Part shown: positions 40,601 to 50,223 of the stretch, one piece after another
Position numbering within the stretch: position 1 is the first letter of the stretch
How the letters are laid out: the number at the start of each line of letters is the position of its first letter
Assembly: GCF_041296385.1 (NCBI RefSeq)
Contig: NC_091023.1
Span: forward strand, 10,664,924-10,728,923
From: Aphelocoma coerulescens
Taxonomy: Eukaryota; Chordata; Aves; Passeriformes; Corvidae
DNA: 64,000 nt
Reading direction: 5' to 3'
Translations under genes and position numbers: made by a program
Notes under the pieces: model-generated
The model's input: only the letters and a program-made list of their open reading frames with translations
Told to the model about the DNA's origin: nothing
Databases searched by the model: none

Positions 40601-43600
40601 TTCCTTCTTGCAAATGTTTCAACTGCTGAAGACAAAACAGGAGGAAAATGATAAAAATAGTTAAATCTTGGATGTAGCCAGAGATGGTTTGTGTACATAC
40701 ACACATTACACCTATTTTAAAGGCATGGTTTGCATATGGAGGTAGAGACCTCTTGGTGTTTTGATCCAAGACTCAGTGATACAAATGGGAGTCTTTTCTC
40801 TGACCTCAGTGGTCTCTGGAAATATTTTTTTCCCCTCAGTAACTTGAACTTGTTCATAAAGAGCAAAAGTTGTTGGTTTGGCAGGGTCACCTTGCTGGAG
40901 AGCAGCACTTCCGCTTCCCAGCTGTGGGCATCATTAGAAGGAGCTATGTGTGGGCTGCACAAAAGCATCCCTTACCCTTGGAGAAAGTGGGAGCTGCTGT
41001 GGAGTGGCTCCAGTGTGCCTTTGCATCTTCATCTGTCCATCTGGGTTTCTCAGGCTTGGCACTGGGAAAGGGATATCGTTCAGAATTCCTTTGTTGCTGT
41101 GGGTCTTTGTTAGGCAAGCAGAAATGCAGTAACGGGAAAACAAAGTGGTTTTTTATATACTAAGATTCTTGCAAATGTTGACAGACTTAGTCTGGAAATG
41201 TTTTTACTGATAAATGAAGGTCAGTGAATATTCCTATTTTTAGATTTTAATAATTTACTATTTTAACTTTGGTTTATCACTGGATTAATTATACAGATTA
41301 TATATATAGTTTACATTTTTTTCATTGGGACCATTTTAAAAATTATGTTCTGAACTTTTTTTTTATGTATGACTGAATAAATCAGTCCTTTTCTAAGGAA
41401 AAGGATACCTTACCATTTGCAGCTCAACAAAATATTTCTACTACATTATGATAAATATACGGCCCACCTGAAATTCTTCTTTTAACTGAAGTTATTCATG
41501 GCTTTCTTACTACTCAGGAGAGGAATAGCTGTCAGTCTTAGCCTAGGGACTGGTTAAGTAGGATGTTTATATAGGATGTTTTGAGTTGGATAGTAAATTC
41601 CTTTCAATACTTGAGAAAGAAAGACATAATTAATTTAATGTATCAACCATTTTCAGTTAATAATGAGTTTAGCCTTGTTTTAGGTGAATTAACATCTGGA
41701 GAATTATTAAGTGGTTGGGAAGTGCAGTGAGATTATTTTATGCCATCTCTCCTCTAGGTATTTTGGTATCCAGCTAAATGGTAGCTGGAGGTAGCTGTAA
41801 AACTAATCCCCTTAATTCTTTGCAGAAGAGCATCGAGTCCAGCAGTGGTCTCTATCCTCTTACTTCTGCTTTGTAGCATTGATTATTTGTAGCAAACAGA
41901 TGACCTGAATGTGCAGTAAGGTTTTGGCTTATGAGGCAATGATTGACAGTTTCTAAAAATGTTACCAATGTGCTTTTAACAATTTATTTTACTGCAAAAA
42001 GAGTTTATTTTGGTGTTACTGATACAGCAAAGATGAGTCTTTGAGGCATGATTAAAATATAAAAATCCTCAAGTATGAAGGGATTAAAGATTAAGTCTTT
42101 AGCCATCTCCTCTCCTAACCAAAACAAATTACCAGACTTTTGGGAGGGAATGGTTTTGTGTATTTCTCAATTTTACCATCTCCTTTTAAAAACGAGAGAG
42201 AGGGAAACTGTTCAAGATTGTTCTGGCTTGTTCTTGTAACCATCCAGCTGTATCTGGATTCATTGTATGTTACTTTCCTTCTAAATTCATTACCCTCAGC
42301 TACTTTCCTGCTAATTTGATTTTTCATTTGTCAGCTGTTCCAAAGCACAGCACAGAAACAGTAGTTACTTCCATTTCTCTTCTTCACCAGTTTGTTATGT
42401 TCAAGTCTGTAGATGAGGCGTATTGGCATGAGCACCAGGAAGAATAGTTTGCTTCATAGCATAACAACATTCTTTTCATACAGAAACTCAAAGGGCTGTG
42501 TTAGAAACAATAGCAAAGGCTAATGAATGTGGTATACTTGGAGCCGAGTAGGAAAAAATGGGGCAGTGATAAGTACTAAAAGCCAAATCTCTCAGACTGT
42601 ATAGCATGTCTGCATTTTTCAGGGGGAAGGACAGGAAAGAATAAAAGCAGTTTTGCCATTTTATATTTTCTATTCAATTGTAGTTTGTGTGTGACTTCTA
42701 GTGAAACACAAAACAGTGAGAAGGTTGCTGTGTCTTGTGTGTCTCAGCTCTTTCTGGAAGCCTCCTACTGTTTCTAAACTATGAAAGGAGGAAAAATATC
42801 TGCACTGCCTTTCCTTAGGATTTTCTGTAAACTCAGTAAATCATAGGAGAGTTTGATTAAACCTAGACTTGACTGCTGATTGGCTGGAAGAGATGAAATG
42901 AGTAGACCAGCACTGGGCTTTCAACTCTGGCTTCTTGCTGCCCTCCAGTTTGCTGCTTCTAATTCTAAATGCATCTAAAAATACCTGGTTGGAATGAGCT
43001 GTCCAGGAAGGCTGTGGAGCCACCATCCTTGGAGGTGTTCAAGAAAAGACTGGATGTGACGCTCAGTGCCAGGGTCTGCTTGACAAGGTGGTGTTGGGTC
43101 ATAGGTTGGACTTGATGATCTCAAAGGTCTTTTCCAACCTCGTTGATTATGTGGGGAAAAAAAAATATTTGGATGTTTACAAACTAAGAGAACTCCCATT
43201 TTCTCAAACGGAACACTTGAAACATTGGTATTTTTGCATTAAAAAGCAAGGCAAGTTTGGTGTGCAGTGTAGCACACTGTATGAGATCTGTAGCACCACC
43301 CAAGTGTGGGTGGGTTAGTGAACTTTAATTATATTCTGTTGTTATAACATAGTTGGCAGGGCTATGCTATTTATGGAAGAGAGAATTTATATAAAACTGG
43401 TATAAATTAAAACCAAGCAAGTATTGGAAGTTGTTACGACATTTGATCAAATGTCCAGATCAGAGCTCTCTGTTATGGTTACCTGTATGGTACTTGCTGG
43501 GTTCAAAAGAGATTACTACTGTCTTTGATTATCTTCTACAGCAAAGCCTCTACAAAAGTAAGAGTTTTTTGGAAATGAGAAGTGTGTGTTCTTTGTATGG

Positions 43601-45933
43601 GTATTTAAGTGTTTGTATAGTTTGGTTTTTGTAGGGATACCACATTCACTAGTGCCAGGACAGATGGTGATACTGAAAATGGTAAGCTATTCAACTGAAG
43701 TGTTCTAGATTCTTCTTTAACACAACTAATGCTGGCATGAAAAAGAAATACAGACATAGTGCTTTGTAATAGCTCTGCTATTTATTTGCTACACTGCTCT
43801 TATCTGGCAGCATCAGACCTAACTGTATATTTCTACTAGTGAGATTTTCACAGTTTGGTAGCTTGATATATTCTTTACAGAAACTGTCTTGCACATCCTA
43901 TTATCTAACCTAGAAATAAGGTCATAACTTCAGAGAAGTGGAAAAATGAAGTGAGAGTGTTTGATGTAACACTTCTGTGGCATTGCATTAATACAGGTTT
44001 AATTACATCTGTTGCAATTACAGTGATTTTCTTGGTTTGGTCCAAAGTGCTTTAATTGCGAACTTAAATGACAAAAGAAACTCCTGCACAGAGTGACAGG
44101 ATGGGGTCTCAGTCTTCTGTATTCACAGAACATGGTTCTAGTTCACATAAAATTAATTGTAAAATATGTAATGGAAGGGCTAATGTTTTGTTCTAAGTTT
44201 GTTGTACTATATCCTTTGGGTTTGTCTATCATCTGGTGTTGTTGCAGTTTTCCATATCCTTAAAATACAATCTTAGATTCCCTTAGTCTCTAATATTTTT
44301 TTTGCTGATGTGTTGAAAAGCCTGTGTTTATTTCTTGCACAGACGTCAGGTGGTGTCTCAGTAGTAGCAGTGGCCTAATTACCATTTCTGAACACTGTGG
44401 TTTATAAATATTTTGATAAGATAAAGGTGTTATTTCATTAATATTTTTGCTGTAATTAAGAGAAAAAAGGTGTCAGGGAACTATTTTAGGTAAGGGGATA
44501 ATTTAAATATCTACATGCAGATACAAATACATGCATTTAAAACATCCAGACTTTGCTGTTCATATTGTTTGATGTAAAATAAGATCTCTTCTTGAACATA
44601 AAGTTTTTCAAAATCCATTGTCTAGCCTTTTATTTTTGGGTCAACATATAAAGGAGCATTTTTCATTTTTTTTTATGACACCTCATTCTGTTCCTAGTGA
44701 TTATTAAAGCACATGTATATTTGAAGTGGTGAGCATGTTTTATGGGGACTCTGCAAGGACTTGTCTTAACTGTGTAAACAGTATCCATTTTCTTAATAAA
44801 AATTAATCTGGGATTGTATAAAGAAAAATAAATGTTTTAATGAGAACCCTTGATATTTAATTGACAATTTTACTACTGAACAGAATTTTTTTAAAAAATG
44901 CAAGTAGTTTAATTATGATGATTTAAAAATATTAAACTACAGCGTTACAATGCAGTTTTGCCCCCTGTGGGCAGGTGAAAGTTTAAGAAATGCTGAATGT
45001 TACAAAGTCTTTATTACCAATTGTTTTATTATCTTTAAAGCTAATTTGCTTATCCTTAACACTGTAATTCTGCTCAGAAGGCAGACTCTGATTTTTGCCC
45101 CTCAGCTGAGCCTGGTGTGTGTAACCGAGCCTTGCATTGTTTCTTTGCTGGATGACTTGATGTGAATGCTGGAGAGCTGATGGAATAGCCTGTCCTTGCT
45201 CCTCTTGGGGTGCCAGGGCACAGAACTGTGGGGCTTGGTGTGCTCTTGCTGCTCAGATTATTTTGCTTACAGTTTGTATGGTTGGGCTGCCATGTGTCCT
45301 TCCCTTATGAAACTGCTGCCAGATGGGGGTGGGAGTTGTGTGTACATCTGCTGTGGGTCTGCACATGTTGGACTCGGTGCTAAAAGCAAACACAAAAGCT
45401 GCTTTTGCCAGAAGCAACTGCTGAGGACACTGAAATAGTTTTAACATTCTGGAGTTTACTGTGTAAAGTAGGGATTGTGAAAAATATGAATGCTTGTTAA
45501 TACTTGTTATTATTAATGGGTTAATACTTGTTAGATGTTCTTTTGGTTGTGGTTTGTTGTTTGGTTTAGTTTTGTTGTTGGGTTGTTTTTTTGGGTGGTG
45601 GTAGCTTTATTGTTTGGAGGCGTTTTCTGGTTTTGGTTTTTCTTTTTATTTGACTAAGAGCAGTTTCTGGAAGTTGTAATTGCCCTGAAACCATCATAAT
45701 TGAAAACATTCAATTCCCTGTCTTCTTTCTCTTGTGATGCTTTGGCTTACAGGATATATGTGCATTTTTCTCCTATTACAGAACAAAATAACAGTTGTTT
45801 TTCATTGTGTCTTGTAGATTTTGGTGGAGGAACACACAATAATGAGCGGCGACCTTATGGGTTTTGGTTCCCACCTGAGCACTCAGAAGAGGACATAAGA
45901 AGGCAAAGGCTTCGTAGGTTTGACAGACGATGA
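25219..45933 (+). CDS. RHBDD1: Rhomboid intramembrane protease RHBDD1 (RHBL4), complete in six coding exons
   Basis: Joined exons 25219-25651, 27104-27236, 30621-30709, 32337-32387, 36886-37008 and 45818-45933 give 945 bases, 314 residues plus stop; the human protein has 315. From family knowledge this is an ER-membrane rhomboid serine protease that cleaves ubiquitinated or unstable membrane proteins and passes them to p97/VCP for ERAD. Seen in the translation: hydrophobic segments near residues 9-21, 27-44 and 102-130; the conserved HHADDWHLYYNMISMLWKG at 74-92; catalytic Ser144 in GFSG; catalytic His195 in FAGHLAG; a divergent cytosolic linker (~219-255); a UIM-like acidic helix with EEEQLERAVLNSL (261-273); and the VCP-binding motif RRQRLRRF (304-311). 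The start has A at -3, G at +4 and an in-frame TAA upstream (25,207-25,209). The exons join in frame at GT/AG sites. Confidence 0.96.
25652..27103 (+). other. RHBDD1: RHBDD1 intron 2
   Basis: A 1.45-kb phase-1 intron with donor GTAAGA and acceptor ttgtttgcag. A GC-richer patch at about 26.06-26.45 kb has open frames on both strands but no recognisable protein; it may be an old repeat. Nothing else stands out. Confidence 0.8.
27104..27236 (+). CDS. RHBDD1: RHBDD1 coding exon, residues 145-189
   Basis: This 133-base exon continues the rhomboid core directly after the catalytic serine with VLFALKVLNNHY, the GLP loop and WVELVAIHLISP. It ends inside a glycine codon (phase 2) at a GTAAGT donor. 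Its length is not a multiple of three, so skipping it would break the frame. Confidence 0.95.
27237..30620 (+). other. RHBDD1: RHBDD1 intron 3
   Basis: A 3.4-kb phase-2 intron of AT-rich sequence with a good branch/pyrimidine tract and TAG acceptor (ttttattttctag). I find no gene or clear mobile element in it. Confidence 0.75.
30621..30709 (+). CDS. RHBDD1: RHBDD1 coding exon with catalytic histidine, residues 189-219
   Basis: This 89-base exon encodes TSFAGHLAGILVGLMYT followed by GPLKKIMQAC. His195 in FAGHLAG is the base of the rhomboid Ser-His dyad, and the glycine-spaced helix is the family's last core membrane segment. It ends at phase 1 with the donor gtatat, which is weaker than the other donors of the gene. 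Confidence 0.95.
30710..32336 (+). other. RHBDD1: RHBDD1 intron 4
   Basis: A 1.6-kb phase-1 intron ending in an AT/T-rich acceptor (ttatttgtttatttag). It contains one degraded CR1 3' end (31,741-31,850). Confidence 0.75.
31741..31850 (+). mobile_element. Degraded CR1 LINE 3' end
   Basis: This segment shows 'gggtgacctcctctgatct', 'agttggactggggaccttctgaggtccctaccaa' in shortened form, and a 'gggagtcagtga' tail. Together these match a worn CR1 3' terminus in sense orientation within an RHBDD1 intron. It is more diverged than the copies at 18.7 and 62.5 kb. Confidence 0.6.
32337..32387 (+). CDS. RHBDD1: RHBDD1 small linker exon, residues 219-236
   Basis: A 51-base exon, phase 1 on both sides, encoding GISFFTEPDRPRDYYS between the last core membrane helix and the Tyr-rich tail. 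Acceptor tttag and donor GTAAGT are both present, and only this junction keeps the frame into the 36,886 exon. The encoded linker differs strongly from the human one, as I recall it, so its identity rests on splice signals, frame and position. Confidence 0.85.
32388..36885 (+). other. RHBDD1: RHBDD1 intron 5
   Basis: A 4.5-kb phase-1 intron. It contains an alternating purine-pyrimidine tract at 35,442-35,513 and otherwise AT-rich DNA without supported genes. Confidence 0.75.
35442..35513. repeat. Alternating purine-pyrimidine tract (TG/TA/CA)
   Basis: A run of TG, TA and CA steps with a perfect 16-base palindrome, TGTATACATGTATACA, at 35,459-35,474. Such tracts can be length-polymorphic and can form Z-DNA or cruciforms. 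No gene function is implied. Confidence 0.7.
36886..37008 (+). CDS. RHBDD1: RHBDD1 exon with Tyr-rich tail and UIM, residues 236-276
   Basis: A 123-base exon, phase 1 on both sides. It encodes a tyrosine-rich stretch (YYGYYPDYQYRAP and SYFDYTGG) followed by LTEEEQLERAVLNSLNER. The latter fits a ubiquitin-interacting motif: an acidic lead, then Ala-x-x-x-Ser within a helix (Ala268, Ser272). Because exon and phase are symmetric, skipping would remove the UIM but leave the VCP-binding tail in frame. Confidence 0.95.
42987..43153 (+). mobile_element. CR1 LINE 3' end
   Basis: A typical avian CR1 terminus: 'ggtgttcaagaaaagactgg', a 'cttgacaaggtggtgttgg' block, 'ggttggacttgatgatctca' and 'aggtcttttccaacctcgtt', followed by 'gattatgtg'. 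It is a short 5'-truncated insertion in the sense orientation of RHBDD1 and carries no open frame of its own. Confidence 0.88.
45530..45645. repeat. T/G-rich low-complexity tract
   Basis: About 115 bases made almost only of T and G on the + strand, rich in GTTTG and GGTTT words. It lies ~170 bases before the last RHBDD1 acceptor. It is probably simple low-complexity sequence, though GU-rich RNA this close to an acceptor could bind CELF- or TDP-43-type proteins (inference). Confidence 0.55.
45818..45933 (+). CDS. RHBDD1: RHBDD1 terminal coding exon with VCP-binding motif
   Basis: The acceptor cttgtag is followed by 38 codons and a TGA stop (45,931-45,933). The product contains RPYGFWFPPEHSEEDIRRQ and ends RLRRFDRR. 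The RRQRLRRF segment (residues 304-311) matches the arginine-rich VBM helix by which RHBL4 recruits p97/VCP. The conserved PYGF motif just before it supports the alignment. Confidence 0.95.
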
Positions 45934-47367
45934 AGTTGGCAGGTGGCGATGTAAATTGTGAAGTGCTATTCAGACTTACCAAATATTTACAGATTTATTT
46001 GTAATCTGTAATTTACAGAATAATTTATAATCATTCTTCCATTATTTTTACTACTTTTTGCAGAACTGCAGAAGATTTTGTGAGTTCAGTCTCAAAGTTG
46101 GAGCTTGAATAAGAAATGTGAGATAAGAATCAAAATATGATCTTTGGCTGTCTCCATCTTAATGCACCTTAAATGGAAGAAGACTGATGGTTTTACCAAA
46201 CTGTCTTTTTTTCCTTAAATTATTTTGTATAGCTTTAAGAATTCCTTGGCTTCTTGACTGCCAACAGGTTTTCTTCATCCATTGCAGCAGAAATGTTGCA
46301 TTTTCTATGTAACTCTAAAACTATGCAATTGTTCCTTACAAATCTTTCTCAGTTGTCTATGATGACCAGCTCATTTTTTGGGATTGCCATGTGAAATGAC
46401 ACTTGAAAAGATTGCTTTGATGACAGTGGCTGGGTCATGTGAGTCTAGGCTTAAGCTTTTGAGCAGTCTTCCAAACTGTGTGACAAATAGTTGCAGCTAT
46501 CCTTCCCCTGCTGTCCCTACCAAAGAATTATTTAATACAAACATCAGTGTTGCAGTCATTCTCAAACCATATTATCTAGAGCTCGGATGTGATAAAACTG
46601 GGTTGTAACTACTTATGATTTCCTAAAGCCTTCTTAATATTTATGTTTTAAATCAAAAACTGCTGCCCTTTAAAGAGCTGAAATAACTTGTGGGGAGTTT
46701 TGTGTAAAGGTAGCTGGCTGTGCCATACCAAGCATATATTTATTTAGTAATGTACTTTTTTAAAGCATCTATTTCCCTTTCTAAGAAGGCTTGGAAATTT
46801 TATTTTGTATATGCTGTTCATGCCGCTTTAGATATTCCACTATTTCTTAAGATTTGTCTTGTTTGAAGACCAGTATCAGATCTGACAGTGTGTAGACTTG
46901 TGGAGATCATGCCTAAATACAGGCTACCTTGAATTCTTCATTTTCTAGAATTTCCTTACCCAACCAGAAGAGTTGAGAGGAGACCTGAGAGCTCAGTTGT
47001 CCCTCTGGGCACACCCTCCACACAAGGCTGTCCTGCTTGTGGCACTGCTGCCTGTTAATGTTAACTAATGAGCCTCAAGGGGTTTGGTTCCAGTACTGCC
47101 CTGAAAAATCACTCCTTGTCCAGGCATTTTATCCTCAGAATGAAAGAATTTGGGGATGTTCCTCTAAAACTTGCAGTCTTGGAGAAGTGTGATTGCAGAA
47201 GAATTATTTGGTTACTGTCTTTCGACAGAGACCTGTTGGAATCTCCACTAACCTGTGCTTTATGAAGTCTACTTTTCTATGAGGTTATATTTTGAATATA
47301 AGAAACAGTGCTGTATTTTCTCATATAGAAAAATATCCTGAAAGGAAATTTTTTACTGTGTTCTTTA

Positions 47368-47373
47368 AATAAA
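47368..47373 (+). terminator. RHBDD1: Candidate proximal poly(A) signal of RHBDD1
   Basis: Canonical AATAAA, the first good candidate in the distal 3'UTR, followed within ~20-30 bases by T/GT-rich sequence (tttcccttttctgtttg). Confidence 0.45.
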
Positions 47374-47978
47374 TAGTATTTCCCTTTTCTGTTTGTAGCT
47401 AATGTATGTAGGGGAAGCTCTTGTTTGCTGGGAAAAGCACAATATCAGGATGCAGATTTTGGGCTTGGGGTTTTGGGACCCAGCTGACACAACTGCAGCG
47501 GACTTCAGGTACAGACAGAATGCTGATTTCTGGTGTGTTCTTGGGCTTGGCTGGTTTTGTATAGATGCAATCGCCTTAGAATAAAACAGCAGACACTTTT
47601 ATAGAAGGCCAACTTTTTTATGTTCACTGAAAATAAGTCTCAAGAACCTGCATATTTTTCTCAGCAGGTAATAATTGGATGTAAATGAGAAGGATGTAGC
47701 ATTGATTCCTCAGAAATCCTTTAATGCTCTGGTCAAAAGTTGCAGTGTAACATACTGTGTGTGTTAAGCTCTGATATTTTACTTATTTAAAAGCACAGGG
47801 TGAGCTGCTAGTCAGGTGAAAAAAAGACACTTAATGAAAATCAAAAACCTGATTACAATTCTATAAGCACTTGGTCTTGTAAAGTGAGCTTAGAAATACA
47901 TGCCATTAAATATTCGCAAAAATTGTCAGTACTAATAAAATTTCAGTTGTTTTGCCATTTTTTTGTATACAGAATTGA

Positions 47979-47984
47979 AATAAA
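47979..47984 (+). terminator. RHBDD1: Candidate distal poly(A) signal of RHBDD1
   Basis: Canonical AATAAA with a second copy 45 bases upstream (47,934) and a T-rich run, then a T/G-rich downstream segment (gctgtttggttttaattg). The pair makes this the most likely main 3' end. Confidence 0.5.
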
Positions 47985-48192
47985 TATTTTTTTAACATTT
48001 AAAGCTGTTTGGTTTTAATTGTAGTAAATAATAAGGTGTATATTTTAAATGATAGAGCTTCTGCCATGTTGTTAGAAATGAAGACTTGTAATACCAAGGG
48101 GACTAACTTTGGTTTTTTTTTAATTTAGAGGAAGTTTTGGAGTTGAGTGTTGAAAATTCTGGTGCTTAGAGTATTTGGAAGGTTTATTAACA

Positions 48193-48265
48193 CCTGCTTG
48201 TTGCAGGTGGTTTGGACTGGATGGCCTTTAAAGGTCCCTTCAAACCCAGACTGTTCTGTGAATCC
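48193..48265 (+). mobile_element. Short CR1 LINE 3' end
   Basis: The segment 'gcaggtggtttggactggat', 'ggcctttaaaggtcccttca', 'aacccagactgttctgtgaa' closely follows the CR1 terminal consensus in its 'ccttccaacccaaaccattctgtg' variant. Only the last ~75 bases are present. Confidence 0.75.
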
Positions 48266-50160
48266 TTAGCAGGATCTTTGCCATTAAAGCCCCCATCAAT
48301 GTAGGTGTCAGAGCACTGCTGCGGGCAGATGTGCTGGATGAATCCCCAGTGTGCTCTGTTGTGCTTGGTCTCTTCAAGGAGAAAAATTAAGGGCAGTTAC
48401 CCAGGTGGGTGTTGGACCTTGCTTATTCTCTGGCCCTGGTCACTGCCTGGCTCCCTCAAGTAGGGGCTCTTTAAGAAAACGTAGCTTTGTATAAAATATT
48501 TCAGCATCTGCACTTTGCTTCCTTTGTTGTAGGAGCTGTGATTTCTTGAGAGTTTTTTGTATGTCCTCTAAACTCTGTGATCAGGTACCATGTAAGAAAT
48601 TCCACTCCCTAATTAATCCTAATCAGCAGACTTGTTAATGGACACATTCTTGAAATTTAATGGTTGAATGACCTAACATATTACTGTTAATAAATAAGGG
48701 TTTTTCACAGCCCAGAATTAAGATGTGATGAAAGAACTGTGTTTAGCTTTTAAAATTCTTTTCCCTCTTCCATCTTGTCTTTAAGCACAGGCAAATTCTG
48801 CGTTTTTGTTTCTGTGTGCTGTTTCCCCTGGCGGCACTACTTCTCCTAAGGGGAAAAAACGCCCCTTAAAATACCACAAAACCAGTATTTGTACAGATAT
48901 AGAGGGTGTAGTAGGAGATAGTGAAGGGACTGGCCACTTCAGGGTAGTTTGGCCATTTTTTTTATCCTGCAGGACTAAAGTAACTTTCTCTGGCCACCCC
49001 TTGCTCTGTTTAATTATGATACTCCTGGATGCCAAGTGTATGTATGCTGTTGATACAATAATAGAGAAATGCTGAACCTTTGAAGCTGCTGCCTGTCTCC
49101 AGGGCTGCACTCCAGAGGTGTGAGTGTGGAGATGGCACAGCACAGCAGAGTGACACCAGGAATGGATGGCTTGGGAGAGTCTGGGTCCAGCTGCCCTTCC
49201 TTCTGTTGAGAGGGGATGGGAATGGGCATTGCAGTTCATTTTCCCCTCGGATTCCATGGCTGGGGAATTGTACCCATTTTGGTTCAGCACTGAGTGACTT
49301 GAGTGTGGATCATGCTTCCACACAACAGCTGGCGAGCAGATCGTCGTGTTTGTGCTGTGGCTTCTGGAGTGTGCAGACATGAAGGACAGAAGCATTGCAT
49401 GGGTTTATTATAAGCTTCTCATTGTTCCCTATATAAAAAAAATTGGCTATTTCTTATTTGTTACCAGATTTCAGAAGGCAAGAAAATATTAACACTTCTG
49501 AGCTTTCAGTCATAGGAGCTGTTTCTAAAGGAGTGTCAAGCTTTCTAAAAAGTCTTACAATAAATACTGATATCCATTTCTCTTTCAGGAGCTGGGAAAA
49601 CTGGAGAAAGGCAGTTTTTCATACACATCTAATATGGTTTGGGCATTTTTGTTTATATGATGTGCTGAGATAGGCAATGTAACTGGGTTACTAAAAGAGC
49701 AGATCAAGGATACATATGACAGGATTCTTCTGCTGCACGAGAACAGTGGTAAGCCCAGCTCTCTTGTCTATTTAAAAGCAGAAATTGGCCTAACTTGCAG
49801 CAAAAGGAGTGCAAGCAAAAGATTTCTAAACATGTGGATAGTGAACTTCCCTAATAAGCTAGAGATATTCCAGAATTTCCTTCTTCTGTCTCTTTGGAGC
49901 GGGTTAAACAAGCACCCCTTCAGGGCTGTTGGGCAGGTCAGCAGCAGTAAATGTGCTTGCCTTGGTGCAGAATGTTAGAGTAGGTCTTTGGTCCTTCACC
50001 AAACGATTCTTTGCAGGGATCATTTAAGAGAGATTGGTGTGCAACCACTTCTGTGAGTCGCTGTTTTCCTTCCTTACCCATGTAACAAGTGAAAGAATGG
50101 CCCTAAATCCATACAATATTAGTGAGTATGTAATGAACTTTTTGCTGACTTTTAAAAATT

Positions 50161-50223
50161 ATAAACTATAAATAGTTTATATTTATATAGTTTATTATAT
50201 ATAATTAAGTTTAACTTAATTAT
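50161..50223. repeat. AT-rich inverted repeats
   Basis: Two palindromes lie close together. ATAAACTA (50,161-50,168) pairs with TAGTTTAT (50,173-50,180) across a 4-base loop. A perfect 11+1+11 palindrome covers 50,201-50,223, built on AATTAAGTT / AACTTAATT. Such sequence can extrude cruciforms or be a relic of a small palindromic repeat. Confidence 0.75.

Larger units (their letters stand above)
37009..45817 (+). other. RHBDD1: RHBDD1 intron 6
   Basis: An 8.8-kb phase-1 intron, the largest in the gene. It contains a CR1 3' end (42,987-43,153) and T/G-rich stretches near 39.16-39.22 kb and 45.53-45.64 kb. I see no additional exon that fits the gene. Confidence 0.75.
45934..47990 (+). other. 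RHBDD1: RHBDD1 3'UTR (end approximate)
   Basis: About 2 kb of non-coding sequence follows the stop. AATAAA hexamers lie at 47,368, 47,580, 47,934 and 47,979, so transcripts may use several ends; the 47,979 copy is followed closely by T-rich sequence. Open frames here are not conserved-looking. The true end needs transcript data. Confidence 0.6.
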
